DNA of 64,000 bases from Bacteroides sp. (GCF_030151085.1 NZ_JASLER010000003.1:56483-120482), one strand, 5' to 3'; shown: positions 53,169 to 63,139, counted from the stretch's first letter. The notes: generated by a model not told the origin, from the letters alone. Translations and numbers: made by a program.

Positions 53169-53879
53169 TCATTTCATGGATGTCAATTTTTGCTCTCTCT
53201 TAAACACATTACACCATTCTTTCCATTCTATTCGTTTTGGATATAATTTCTTGATTGTATCATCACGCTCTAATATTAGGATAGGTAGTTCGTCACTGCG
53301 CATGACTTTTTGGGTGTGCTCTAGTGTAAACACATAACTATCTAATGGGTATCCTGATAAAAAACTAATGCAACGTTCCTTTAATGTCCAAAAACAAGCT
53401 TTCCAATAATTCCATTCGCCTGGCTTAGGTATGAAACGTACATCAATGTCTGAAGTCGGTTTGTAACAACCTCGAGAAAGCGAACCATAGGCTATTGCTG
53501 ACATTAAACAATCTGTTTTCTCCAATCTATTTCTCATGGCTAGGGTGTTATTATAGAAGTCGATTGCAGGCTTATTACCAGCTCCCATATGATTATAGAC
53601 AGCTTTTGCTTGGGCATTGAACATATAATTTAGAGTATGAGCAATAAATAAACTCATCCACCATGGTATTATTAGTGATAATAGTATTGTAATAATTATA
53701 TCCAAGCTTATTTTAATAACATTTTCACGCCAATTAGCGTATAACATTCCTTGAAAAAACCATGCTGAAAGAATTGTCAGGAAACCGTAGCGAATCCATT
53801 CGTCTAATATTGTACCTTGAAATTTTTTAGGTAATTTTTTCTTGTGTTTGGAGAATAATACAGTAATATATTGGTTCAT
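53169..53879 (-). CDS. Membrane-anchored nucleotidyltransferase-like protein
   Basis: A 236-residue protein with two membrane helices (about 30-48 and 55-82) and then a nucleotidyltransferase fold. The pol-beta-type motif is clear: YGSLSRGCYKPTSDIDVRF, giving G132-S133 and D144/D146. Such minimal transferases attach a nucleotide to small molecules or proteins; a membrane form among glycosyltransferase genes suggests a lipid- or polysaccharide-linked target. I do not know a named function. It is AT-rich like its neighbours. Confidence 0.75.
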   Translation of the reverse strand: MNQYITVLFSKHKKKLPKKFQGTILDEWIRYGFLTILSAWFFQGMLYANWRENVIKISLDIIITILLSLIIPWWMSLFIAHTLNYMFNAQAKAVYNHMGAGNKPAIDFYNNTLAMRNRLEKTDCLMSAIAYGSLSRGCYKPTSDIDVRFIPKPGEWNYWKACFWTLKERCISFLSGYPLDSYVFTLEHTQKVMRSDELPILILERDDTIKKLYPKRIEWKEWCNVFKREQKLTSMK

Positions 53880-53938
53880 AACTTAATAATATTTAAGATT
53901 GTCTGAACATTGATATGTTTAATTGAAAATAGCATTAC

Positions 53939-55105
53939 TCAAATCAATTTCAAAAAATCAACAAATTGCTTTCCTACTTTTTCTATACTGAAATACTTTT
54001 TCATTATTTCTAAACCACCTGCTGCTATTTGTATCGCTTCGGACTGATTTTGTTGTATGTGTAATAAAGCATTAGCTATGGCTTGGCTGCTTTCTGGTTT
54101 TATAATGTATGCGTTTTTTTGGTTCTCTATATAGTCACAAACATCGCCTACATTAGTGGCTAATACAATATTTCCTGTGGCCAAATACTCGGACAACTTG
54201 AATGGAAATCCATAATTTGCAAAACGGGTGTTTGTGCGTACCATACAAAGTACATCACTTTCTTTCATTAAGCGTAATAATTCCTCATCACTAACAAAAC
54301 CAAGATAATGAATATATGGTTTACTGTCTGCCATTTTTAAAATTTCCATATCTCTTTGTGAGCCTTTACCTAGAAGATAAAGTTCGCAAGGACATCCGGA
54401 TTCTCTGGCTTGAATAATCCCATTAATAAGATATGAAACACCCTCTTTCTCGCCGTAAGTTCCAGAATAAAGAACTTTCAGTGGATAATTCAATGTTAAT
54501 TTCGGTTTTTCGCAGATGATAGGTGTTGAATTTGGTAACAGACATAGTTTAATGTAGGGGCATCGTTCCTTATTTTCATGCCACAGATTTTTAGATATGA
54601 CAAATGATGAAGTCTGAGCGTAAGCACGTTTCGAAAGCCATTCGCTAATGTATATGTTCATTCTGTGACGAAATGGCATATTGTGACTACTGTGAAATAA
54701 GCTAGTTTCTGTTTGGTCAAATACAATTTTATAACCTAATTTCCGTGCATAGCGGTAAAATGGATATTCTGCCGGTTTTAAAAGAATGCCCATTATCATA
54801 ACATTTTTAGCATTAGGATCATACCATTTTTTTAATTGGTCTTTACCTATCTTCCAAAAGGCACGAAGCCCTTTTTGCTCAGCAATAGGTGTAATATCTA
54901 CATAGTCGCAAAATCCATATATCCCAAATGGTAATTGTTTGTCTTTCTGTTCTCCTGTAGCTCGTATTCCTGAAATTAGCTTGTGGCAGGATATATGCTG
55001 AGCGTTCAGATAATCAATTTGATACCTGATACGCTTGGTTGTGGCATTGCCAAATGGGAAGTTATGGTTACCCACATATACTATATTTAATGTGATTTCG
55101 TTCAT
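53939..55105 (-). CDS. Glycosyltransferase family 4
   Basis: A protein of about 388 residues starting at ATG 55103-55105 (a TTG 15 bp upstream is less likely). GT-B features include VYVGNHNFPFGNATTKR at the start, LYSGTYGEKEGVSYLINGI, and CMVRTNTRFANYGFPFKLSE, then YLATGNIVLATNVGD. It belongs to the same group as the other GT4 enzymes of the cluster. Sugar unknown. Confidence 0.9.
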   Translation of the reverse strand: MNEITLNIVYVGNHNFPFGNATTKRIRYQIDYLNAQHISCHKLISGIRATGEQKDKQLPFGIYGFCDYVDITPIAEQKGLRAFWKIGKDQLKKWYDPNAKNVMIMGILLKPAEYPFYRYARKLGYKIVFDQTETSLFHSSHNMPFRHRMNIYISEWLSKRAYAQTSSFVISKNLWHENKERCPYIKLCLLPNSTPIICEKPKLTLNYPLKVLYSGTYGEKEGVSYLINGIIQARESGCPCELYLLGKGSQRDMEILKMADSKPYIHYLGFVSDEELLRLMKESDVLCMVRTNTRFANYGFPFKLSEYLATGNIVLATNVGDVCDYIENQKNAYIIKPESSQAIANALLHIQQNQSEAIQIAAGGLEIMKKYFSIEKVGKQFVDFLKLI

Positions 55106-55140
55106 ATGGTTATAACTCAATAGAGAGTTATGTATCGGAA

Positions 55141-55761
55141 TTAGTTCAAAATTTTAATTACTTTAGCTGGTATGCCTGCCGCTACAACGCCAGAAGGAAT
55201 GTCTTTTGTTACAATGGCGCCAGCTCCTACAATGCTATTGTCTCCAATGGTAACGCCTTTCATTACAGTGACATTCATTCCTAACCAAACGTGGTTTCCT
55301 ATGTGAACAGGTTTGGCATTTGTCTCATAAAGCTCTTCATGGTCATCTCGATCACCTATGCGTACACCTATTCCAATTGTTACATCATTTCCTATTATAA
55401 CCTCTTTGTCCGCAACCACACTTACTCCAGAAAAACCGCATCGATCACCGATGATGATGCGAGCCTTTTCTTTTCCTGTAGATATTATACATCGGTGATC
55501 AATACCTCTTTGGTTATAAAGTGAAGATGAATTGAATTTACAGTTATTGCCAATCACTATTGTGCTACACTGCGCACGTGATACTTGTAAAATACCGCGA
55601 CAACTGAGATTTTTGCCATACTTTGTTCCTCCAATTGTAAGTAATACTTTAGTTAACATTGTTGTTATTGCAGTGTGTTGTATTTTGAATATCTTGGCAC
55701 AAATAAACCAAATTTCACCTCGGAAATCATGACACAAAAAATTAAGATGTTTATTTTTCAT
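55141..55761 (-). CDS. Hexapeptide-repeat O-acetyltransferase
   Basis: About 206 residues from ATG 55759-55761; a GTG start 12 bp upstream is possible. The second half is a left-handed beta-helix (IGNDVTIGIGVRIGDRDDHE, HIGNHVWLGMNVTVMKGVTI, GAGAIVTKDIPSGVVAAGIP) of the maltose/galactoside O-acetyltransferase type, with the catalytic His in the DDHE/VHIG region. It would O-acetylate a sugar of the repeat unit. The start overlaps the upstream GT4 end. Confidence 0.9.
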   Translation of the reverse strand: MKNKHLNFLCHDFRGEIWFICAKIFKIQHTAITTMLTKVLLTIGGTKYGKNLSCRGILQVSRAQCSTIVIGNNCKFNSSSLYNQRGIDHRCIISTGKEKARIIIGDRCGFSGVSVVADKEVIIGNDVTIGIGVRIGDRDDHEELYETNAKPVHIGNHVWLGMNVTVMKGVTIGDNSIVGAGAIVTKDIPSGVVAAGIPAKVIKILN

Positions 55762-57013
55762 TCGCAATCTCACTATATATTTTGATTGTTTCTAAAGCAT
55801 TGTTTTTTTTATTATGCCTAACAGAAGCCACTTTTTGCTCTTCATTGGAAAGTTGTATTGCGAACTGGTCGTTTGCAAATATTCGACATATACAATCAGC
55901 CATCATTTCAGTCTCCTCAAATCGGTATAGAAGTCCAGTTTTACCATCCTCTACAAAATCAGGAACACCTCCCACAAAAGAAGATACACATGGCACTCCT
56001 AGCAATTGGGCTTCACCCAATGAGTTAGGAGAATTTTCAATAGATGAAGGGCAAACAAATACGTTACTGTTCAAATAACGTTGAGCCATCTGTTCAGCAG
56101 TGAGTATACCACAAAAATGAATATGTTTTGAAACGTCAAATTTTCGGATCAAATGACGTAGATAATTGGCATATGCTGATAGCTTGAATAGTTCTTTAAG
56201 TGAGGTAACTGAAGTGATATTCTTGCCGGCTACATAAACCTGTGCATTAGGATAATAACGAAGAATAAATGGGAGGGCTTCTATAATCTTGTGCATACCT
56301 TTTAATGGTGACATACCTTGGCTGATGAAAATGCTATGTCGCTCACAAGAATAAGGAGACCATTTATGCCCCTCAAATGCATCTCTTAAGGTCTCATTAC
56401 AGAAGTGATAATTTAACTTTGGATTTACGGAAAGAGTGTGGCATTTATCCCAAGATGTACGTCCTATAACATGTTGTATTTCTTTGAAGTAAGCTATTTC
56501 TATGTTAGTTCGCTTTTGGTTATGTTCTGGCATTCTTCGAAGTTCTGCTTTGAAAAACTCTTTTAAAGTTAGATTATCCCAAGCATCATGCGGAGTGAGC
56601 CCCCCAGTGATATAGCGCTGAATCACACTGATTATGCCTTGAATAGAAAGTACCACATGTTTGTTACTACATCCACGGATATATGCAAGTCCTTGTATGT
56701 ATTCGCTTCCATGAATATGAATAACATTAGGCTGGAAGTCGTCACGAACCTTACGCCATGCGACTTCCATTGACGAGTTATATGTTTTAGGATTTATTTC
56801 AAATGGGAGCAGGTAATATGTTATACCATTAATTTCTTCTTTCAAATTTATTCCTTTGCCTCCCATGGTAGCTACAGCAAACTGTAATGTAGGATCTTGC
56901 TGCTGTAGTGCTTGTAAAGAAGCATACATCCAACCACCTGAGCCAATAATATTCTTTCCACAAATTTCAGCCAAAGGTGGTAATAAAGTATTTGTAATCC
57001 AAAGTATTTTCAT
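55751..57013 (-). CDS. Glycosyltransferase family 4
   Basis: About 420 residues starting at MKILWITNTLLPPLAEI; an earlier open stretch overlaps the polymerase stop and is not needed. GT-B features: HIHGSEYIQGLAY in the acceptor half, and VFVCPSSIENSPNSLGEAQL, then LGVPCVSSFVGGVPDFV in the donor half. It follows the Wzy-like polymerase with a 14-bp gap. Sugar unknown. Confidence 0.92.
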   Translation of the reverse strand: MKILWITNTLLPPLAEICGKNIIGSGGWMYASLQALQQQDPTLQFAVATMGGKGINLKEEINGITYYLLPFEINPKTYNSSMEVAWRKVRDDFQPNVIHIHGSEYIQGLAYIRGCSNKHVVLSIQGIISVIQRYITGGLTPHDAWDNLTLKEFFKAELRRMPEHNQKRTNIEIAYFKEIQHVIGRTSWDKCHTLSVNPKLNYHFCNETLRDAFEGHKWSPYSCERHSIFISQGMSPLKGMHKIIEALPFILRYYPNAQVYVAGKNITSVTSLKELFKLSAYANYLRHLIRKFDVSKHIHFCGILTAEQMAQRYLNSNVFVCPSSIENSPNSLGEAQLLGVPCVSSFVGGVPDFVEDGKTGLLYRFEETEMMADCICRIFANDQFAIQLSNEEQKVASVRHNKKNNALETIKIYSEIANEK

Positions 57014-57027
57014 ATTTGATAATATAG

Positions 57028-58173
57028 TTATAACCATAAAGGAGCAGAAAAAACAGTCTGAAAATCAGCCCAGCGTTCATAGTATACTCCTTTTGTTTGG
57101 CTTTTGTAAAACATGAAGAATAGATATGCAATTGAGACGATAAAAATGAATTTACTAGATTCCTTTATTCTTTGATTTTTTACACGTGACCATTGTCTTA
57201 TAATTTCGGGAATTGCAAAGATTGTAAAAATGTTGAAATATATCAATATGCGTGCAATGGTACGAATCAGATACCCATCACCTAAAAAGCCAATTATTAA
57301 ACAAAGCATAAAAAATCTTTGAGGTAAATCCATCTTTTTGTAGAAATAGATGGCGGAATTCATGAAAAATATCCAAATAAATTGTTCTACAATAGAATAT
57401 TTACGGATGGAATTATCTAGTTCTTCAATATATGAATCAAAACCTTCTACTCCTAAAAATGTCCATTGAGAGGACACCAATGTTTGCCAATGGGATGAAT
57501 CAATAAAATAGCGACCAAAATATAAAAGATTGCAAACAATGAACATCCATAATAATTTTTCTCCTTTGTAGTATCTAGCCAAGATGAAAATAGCTAGAAG
57601 TACAAAAGCTGAGTATGAACCGCTGTGAATTTGAGTGCTGATGCCAATCAATATGGTTGTTAATATATATATTACATACTGGGGGATATTTTTTAAAAAC
57701 GAAATTCTTTTGCTTTCGAAAATAATAAAAACAGCAATAAGTGTCAATGTCAATGTAACAGATTGTCTATTTGAATTGATAATTAGCATTCCATAATTGG
57801 GATTCAGCATAAGAACCATGATTGCCAACCAATAAAACTGAGGTCTTACATATCTTTTTATGAATATTCCTATTATACAAAGTTCAATTATTGCGCATGC
57901 CATTAAATACCCAAAGAATCCAAGTGGTTTTGCAAATCTTAGCAGCCATACATAACCAACTTCTATTTCGCGGTTGCCATATTGTGCTGTTTGGTTTAGA
58001 TTATTTACGATATGCCATCTGCTGTAATTTGCGGTCCAATCTTGCACCATTTCAAACTGCAATCCCCAAGGTATAAACAGGAGTATCATAGAAAAGATTA
58101 AAGCTTTTTCTTTTTGTTGCGGAAAAGAGAGATACAATACCAATATGGCAAAGAATAAAATTAGATAAAACAT
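57028..58173 (-). CDS. Wzy/EpsG-like polysaccharide polymerase
   Basis: A 381-residue membrane protein with about ten to eleven hydrophobic segments and a large loop with NLNQTAQYGNREIEVGYVWL, the arrangement of EpsG-type O-antigen polymerases. It would join repeat units at the periplasmic face. Its presence with Wzx shows a Wzx/Wzy-type pathway. No catalytic residues can be read with confidence. Confidence 0.82.
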   Translation of the reverse strand: MFYLILFFAILVLYLSFPQQKEKALIFSMILLFIPWGLQFEMVQDWTANYSRWHIVNNLNQTAQYGNREIEVGYVWLLRFAKPLGFFGYLMACAIIELCIIGIFIKRYVRPQFYWLAIMVLMLNPNYGMLIINSNRQSVTLTLTLIAVFIIFESKRISFLKNIPQYVIYILTTILIGISTQIHSGSYSAFVLLAIFILARYYKGEKLLWMFIVCNLLYFGRYFIDSSHWQTLVSSQWTFLGVEGFDSYIEELDNSIRKYSIVEQFIWIFFMNSAIYFYKKMDLPQRFFMLCLIIGFLGDGYLIRTIARILIYFNIFTIFAIPEIIRQWSRVKNQRIKESSKFIFIVSIAYLFFMFYKSQTKGVYYERWADFQTVFSAPLWL

Positions 58174-58179
58174 TGAAAA

Positions 58180-59310
58180 TTATTTAATAATATTTTTGAA
58201 TTTGCTTTCTAATTTATTGTAGTATTGATCTGCGAAATAAGATTGTAGTGTGCAATTTAGAGATTTTTGTTTAATTCTACTATATATTGTGATGGCATCA
58301 TCTAGGTCTTTTGCAACAAATACATAATCATCATAAACGCCTTTAAACCAATCTGCACCTGTTACAACTTTATGGTCATTGCTTTTGATTATAATGACGG
58401 GTGTTCCTGCTACAAGAGAAAAAATAGTACCATGGTAACGATCGGTAATTGTGACATCATAATAAGAAAACTTTTCTATTGCTTCTTCAATAAAATGCTG
58501 TATGTTTTTACGTATTTTTAAATAAGAAGTTTTTATAGTTGTATCTGTAATTGTTACCTCTGCACCAACTTTTTCCAAGTTGGATTTCAATTTTGACAAA
58601 TCATTGTCAGAATAAAACTTTTCACCATCATTGCGAACGCATAAGCATACACCTTTGCGTTGGTGCTTAAAATGAAGTGTGCCGATAAGTGAAGTTACTA
58701 TGTCTGGATATGCTTCAACTGATATGTCTGGAAACATTTGTTTGGCTATTTCGAAAGAAGTAAAGTCACGGGCTAGAAAAAGCATTTTTTTGGCTGTATT
58801 ATATATTTTTGCCGTACGCTGTTTATTAATCTTTTTTTTAAAAAAAATAGTTTGTGGCATCATAAGAATATGAGCATTTGGTAGATTCTCAATGATTAGG
58901 CGGTGCATATATTCATGGTTTCCTCCTAAATCTTGGGTTGTATAGCCACTTTGGAAGATTATAATGTCTTCGTTTATTCTGAAAGCATTTTTAAAAGCTT
59001 CCATAAATCCAAAACGATTATCAACAACTATGTCTGATTCTATTTTTATCAATTCATGATTAGGGTAATTTTGGCCAATCCAGCGACAAATACAATAGTA
59101 TTGGGCCATATCTCCAAGATTAGAATGTGCTGTAATTCCCAAATAGTAAACACGCTTTTTGTCTAAAGAGTCGGCACGTAAAAATGGTAGTAATTTTTGA
59201 GTTTCATGTTTTACATTCCTATTATATTCATATTTCCATTTTAGTCGTCGAATTGGCATATATGCCCAACTAAATAATATATGAATTATTTTACGCGTTT
59301 GCTTATTCAT
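58180..59310 (-). CDS. Polysaccharide pyruvyl transferase family protein
   Basis: A 376-residue protein of the polysaccharide pyruvyl transferase family (GT-B-like). Visible blocks are YYLGITAHSNLGDMAQYYCI, IIFQSGYTTQDLGGNHEY and DRYHGTIFSLVAGTPVIII near the C-terminus. Members move pyruvate from phosphoenolpyruvate onto a sugar as a ketal, adding negative charge. It overlaps the Fe-S protein gene by four bases, a common pairing. Confidence 0.88.
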   Translation of the reverse strand: MNKQTRKIIHILFSWAYMPIRRLKWKYEYNRNVKHETQKLLPFLRADSLDKKRVYYLGITAHSNLGDMAQYYCICRWIGQNYPNHELIKIESDIVVDNRFGFMEAFKNAFRINEDIIIFQSGYTTQDLGGNHEYMHRLIIENLPNAHILMMPQTIFFKKKINKQRTAKIYNTAKKMLFLARDFTSFEIAKQMFPDISVEAYPDIVTSLIGTLHFKHQRKGVCLCVRNDGEKFYSDNDLSKLKSNLEKVGAEVTITDTTIKTSYLKIRKNIQHFIEEAIEKFSYYDVTITDRYHGTIFSLVAGTPVIIIKSNDHKVVTGADWFKGVYDDYVFVAKDLDDAITIYSRIKQKSLNCTLQSYFADQYYNKLESKFKNIIK

Positions 59311-60524
59311 CGCATTACTGTTTTTATTTTCTTTATTAACTGAATCAGATGTCTGGGTAATATCATTAGTGTTAAAATTCTGATTTGTTCTTTAAGTCCC
59401 GAATCAATGTTTTTTTTAGGTCTATAATATTTAGATGCAAGATTTTCAACTGTTTCTCCTGCAATATAGTCAAACCAAAAAAGGTTGCCATCATGGGGTT
59501 TGGATTGTGGTAATTTCATATTACGATTTGCTTTACTGGCATCTGTGTAATCACGTTTATCAAGTAAAAGATTCGGTTTCAAAAGATCGATTATTCGTTG
59601 TGCTTTATCTGTGTTTACAATAATAGCGGATACACCGGCACCGTAATCTTTAAACTTAAAACTATACGGTGTATATCCCCAATAGTCAGCGAGAGAAAAA
59701 TCACCTACACGATTACTGCCTGCATATTGGCAATGATAACAATTCTCCCGTAAGCTATAGTTGTCAACAAAACAACAGAAGTAGGGATCAACATATACTG
59801 ATACAGAATCAGATGTTCCATCACTGTAGATATATTTCATGCATGTATGTAATTGATCTGGTTGTTTGTCTCGAAAACGTACATTTATTATCTGTTTACC
59901 TTTTTGTTTTTGCATAAAGCCAATTCTGTCACGAAGAATTTTTCGAGATGGTACACCATGACAGATTATGTCTAGAGTTAAAAGATTTGCATAATCTTTG
60001 CCTAGAAATGCTTTAAGACCTGCAATTTGGCATGGGGTACCGGTAAATAGAACAAGTTGACTATCTATAAGCAAGATTTTAACTTCTTTATATGTCTCTT
60101 TTACATCGCTGTGAGCGTATTTACTTCCTTGGAAAACTGCCAGTTCCTCTATAGTTGAAACTATTTTATGAATCACGCCTGGTGTTTGCCAAATGGCACC
60201 ACATACATAACCTCCATTTTTGATAACGTATTCTGATAAAAGATGGGCAACACCCCCACTGGTGCTTTTCTTCCTAGCATTTTTTTCTTTTATCCAACCT
60301 GCATATACATCTTTTATTTCGTTCCTTTGAATTTCATGAATAGAAGGGCAGATGCGTCGACATTTTCCACAATTTATGCATAGTTGCTGGTTAATAGTTG
60401 GATATATATGTCCATGCTCATCTTCTTCCATGCTTATTGCGTTCTTAATACATCCTAAGCGACAAGCCTGACAGCCTGTACATTTAATTTTGGGACAAAT
60501 TTCTTGTAAAATGCTCTTTGCCAC
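59307..60524 (-). CDS. F420 hydrogenase beta-subunit-like Fe-S protein
   Basis: A 405-residue protein with a GTG start directly after the previous stop. Two 4Fe-4S ferredoxin clusters are in CTGCQACRLGC and CINCGKCRRICP (first 65 residues), followed by a coenzyme F420 hydrogenase/dehydrogenase beta-subunit domain with GTPCQIAGLKAFLG and CYHCQYAGSNRVGDFSLADY. Bacteroides have no F420, so the name reflects fold only. It is usually paired with pyruvyl transferases in exopolysaccharide loci; its redox role there is unresolved. Confidence 0.88.
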   Translation of the reverse strand: MAKSILQEICPKIKCTGCQACRLGCIKNAISMEEDEHGHIYPTINQQLCINCGKCRRICPSIHEIQRNEIKDVYAGWIKEKNARKKSTSGGVAHLLSEYVIKNGGYVCGAIWQTPGVIHKIVSTIEELAVFQGSKYAHSDVKETYKEVKILLIDSQLVLFTGTPCQIAGLKAFLGKDYANLLTLDIICHGVPSRKILRDRIGFMQKQKGKQIINVRFRDKQPDQLHTCMKYIYSDGTSDSVSVYVDPYFCCFVDNYSLRENCYHCQYAGSNRVGDFSLADYWGYTPYSFKFKDYGAGVSAIIVNTDKAQRIIDLLKPNLLLDKRDYTDASKANRNMKLPQSKPHDGNLFWFDYIAGETVENLASKYYRPKKNIDSGLKEQIRILTLMILPRHLIQLIKKIKTVMR

Positions 60525-60525
60525 T

Positions 60526-61464
60526 TTATTTTAATTTGAATGTTTTGAACCCCTTTCTTAATTTATTCGAGATTCTTTCTAGAAAAGATGATTGTAACCA
60601 ACTCATAAGTTTAGCTGTTAATGCTTTATCATCAAAAATGTATTTGGGATGTTTAAGAGGAAATTTGTAATCAAAAACTTTCTTTTCATATAAACTCTTC
60701 TGGCGTTTACTCATTTGATTCATATCTGCTGCTGTATGTGTCGAGTTTACTGCCACACCAATATTATTAATCAAATTTTTTGAAGGGATAATTGAAAGTT
60801 GTCCATTAATCATTCTTGTACTTGAAATAAAATCTTCATAATGTTCACGCCCTGAAGCACGATGACGTATGTAAGTATTCCAAGCTGAGTTTGTGAGAGT
60901 TCCGTTTGCACGTAATTTGGCAACAGTTTCATTATCATCCATCCACGATAAAGTTGAATCCCATGAATCTATGGTACGTTTCCATGTTGCCCATCCCCAA
61001 ATAGGCCCCCGACTACTGAACCAATAATCGGCTTCGACGTTTACAGTATCCATAATGTTATAACCAGAAATCATACAGATGCGAAGGTCATTTTCGTATT
61101 TATCAAGTAATTCCTTGCAAAAGGGGAAAAAGCTTTGTGAAGGAACATCATCATCTTCGAGAATTATACCTTTATTCACATACTGAAACATCCACTTCTG
61201 AGCATAATATTCAGAAGGATCGCAACCAACATTTTTTTCTTGATACCAACGGTGAATTACGCACTCCCAGTCAATGTCCTCAACGATTTTACGACAAGCA
61301 TCAATTCCCTCGACATCACTTGAGTGACCTTCGCGAGCGCCATCTTGATAGAGAAATAGTTGGGATGGACGAGCAATCTTAATTTGTTCGAATACACGTA
61401 ATGTTTGCTCAGGACGTGCAAAAAAAATGAGCAATACTGCGATATCGATATTTGATTTATGCAT
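60526..61464 (-). CDS. HlpA-like glycosyltransferase (family 2 type)
   Basis: A 312-residue GT-A protein: IDIAVLLIFFARPEQTLRVF at the start, GIILEDDDVPSQSFFPFC with the acidic metal motif, and SSRGPIWGWATWKRTIDSWD, the WGWATW signature of HlpA-like glycosyltransferases. It has no membrane segment. It lies between the flippase gene (142-bp gap) and the Fe-S gene (1-bp gap). Confidence 0.87.
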   Translation of the reverse strand: MHKSNIDIAVLLIFFARPEQTLRVFEQIKIARPSQLFLYQDGAREGHSSDVEGIDACRKIVEDIDWECVIHRWYQEKNVGCDPSEYYAQKWMFQYVNKGIILEDDDVPSQSFFPFCKELLDKYENDLRICMISGYNIMDTVNVEADYWFSSRGPIWGWATWKRTIDSWDSTLSWMDDNETVAKLRANGTLTNSAWNTYIRHRASGREHYEDFISSTRMINGQLSIIPSKNLINNIGVAVNSTHTAADMNQMSKRQKSLYEKKVFDYKFPLKHPKYIFDDKALTAKLMSWLQSSFLERISNKLRKGFKTFKLK

Positions 61465-61606
61465 AAGTTCTATTGATTTGAATTAATAAAATCCAGCTGC
61501 TAAATAGTATAATGAATCTGTTAGAAAGAGTTGCTTATTTTCTGTTCTATATAGGTTGAATCATGTATTGAAATGTAATTCTTACTATCATGATTTGTTG
61601 TAATAC

Positions 61607-63139
61607 TTAATTAGTGAATTTGTTTGCTAATTTTTTCGATAAATGAATTACTTTTTTCTGTTCCGTTTTAACTAATCCAAATATATAGATATCTATTAGG
61701 ATCCAAATGATTGCTGTTATGGAAAAGGTGAAAAAACCAAATAATGTTTCGGCCCATAATTGGCGGATTACAACTAACGGAAGTGCAGCAACTAGAACTG
61801 TAAGACAAGGCCATGCGGTATGATGTAAATACTCCTTTACTGTAAAATTTGTAATTCGTACAAGATAATTAATTTGAAAAATTAATATGGATATTGCTGA
61901 AATTATTAAACACAAAATAACTGTATATATTGGTGCCCCCAGAGAATATAATATAAAAGTGGCAGGCAATACACTCAAGTAAGCTAAACTATAAAATATC
62001 TGATTGGCACGTATTTTACCTGTTGCTTGGATGGAAGCATCAAAGCCAGCTCCTATGCTTCTAATTAATCCGCAAACAAGAAGCAATATGGCGAAATTAT
62101 TTGTATATGGAGGTACATCCTTTAGCCATATCTTAAGAACGAAATCCATATTGAGAATTAGTGGAAGGGTAGGTAAAAGCATTATGAAGAATGCGTATTT
62201 TGAAATATAATATACTAATGAGAGAGAGCGGGCTGGATTATCACCACTTTGATTTTTCATAATTTGTGGAACTGTTGCTTGGTTGAGACTTTGCACAAAC
62301 ATCATCACATATCCGTTTATTTGGAATGCTATCCCAAATGCTGCGTTTACGACTGTGCTGAAGAACAAATTAATAATCATATTGGAACCTTGGTTCTGGC
62401 CAATAGAAGCTAAGGCACCAATCATAATCCAAAAAGCGAACTCTAGAATACCACTATAATCAGAACAATTCTTATTTAATTGCCATTTGATAATCTCTTT
62501 ATCTTTAATTCTACAATATATAAATAGACAGATAGGTAATATGGCTGAGTATAATGTAATAATCGAAGAGAATGCTTTTAATCTATTGCCTAAAAAATAG
62601 GTCAATCCTATAACGAGAACTAATTTAAGGATTGATCGTCCAATCTCGACTATAGCTGTAAATACAAATTTTTCTCTTGCAATAATTAGACCGTTATAAG
62701 GAATACTAAGAATATTTAGAGATGTGGCCAATAAACTCATATGGAGTATAAAGATTGCATCCTCTATTTTTTCGATATTAAAATTAGCGATGTTTTTAAT
62801 ATAATATATTCCCAAAGTTTCTCCTATTAATATAAGTAAAAGAACTAAGGTTACATGTATGAGCATTACGGTGTTGAAGACTTTCCGAGGGTTTCCGTGC
62901 TCTCCTTTTCCAAATTCTACGACAATGTAACGATAGGTGACTGAAGCCATGGTCGTACCGAGAAAATTCATCATAGACACTATGCCACCTACAATAGTAT
63001 AAAGACCGTAATCACTAGCTCCTAATGCCTGTAATATGACTCTGGACGTGTATAGTCCAATAAGTATGGATAATACTAATTTTATATACAGTATAGCTGT
63101 GTTTTTTACTATACGTTTGTTGTCTGCTATTGTAGGCAT
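61607..63139 (-). CDS. Wzx-type polysaccharide flippase (MOP superfamily)
   Basis: About 510 residues from ATG 63137-63139; the longer frame would begin with TTG. There are twelve to fourteen hydrophobic segments with the typical start NTAILYIKLVLSILIGLYTS, then RVILQALGASDYGLYTIVGG. It would move the lipid-linked repeat unit across the inner membrane. It is the first gene of the minus-strand polysaccharide run, downstream of a promoter box and a G-rich leader. An initiating glycosyl-phosphate transferase and Wza/Wzc are not found in the window. Confidence 0.92.
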   Translation of the reverse strand: MPTIADNKRIVKNTAILYIKLVLSILIGLYTSRVILQALGASDYGLYTIVGGIVSMMNFLGTTMASVTYRYIVVEFGKGEHGNPRKVFNTVMLIHVTLVLLLILIGETLGIYYIKNIANFNIEKIEDAIFILHMSLLATSLNILSIPYNGLIIAREKFVFTAIVEIGRSILKLVLVIGLTYFLGNRLKAFSSIITLYSAILPICLFIYCRIKDKEIIKWQLNKNCSDYSGILEFAFWIMIGALASIGQNQGSNMIINLFFSTVVNAAFGIAFQINGYVMMFVQSLNQATVPQIMKNQSGDNPARSLSLVYYISKYAFFIMLLPTLPLILNMDFVLKIWLKDVPPYTNNFAILLLVCGLIRSIGAGFDASIQATGKIRANQIFYSLAYLSVLPATFILYSLGAPIYTVILCLIISAISILIFQINYLVRITNFTVKEYLHHTAWPCLTVLVAALPLVVIRQLWAETLFGFFTFSITAIIWILIDIYIFGLVKTEQKKVIHLSKKLANKFTN

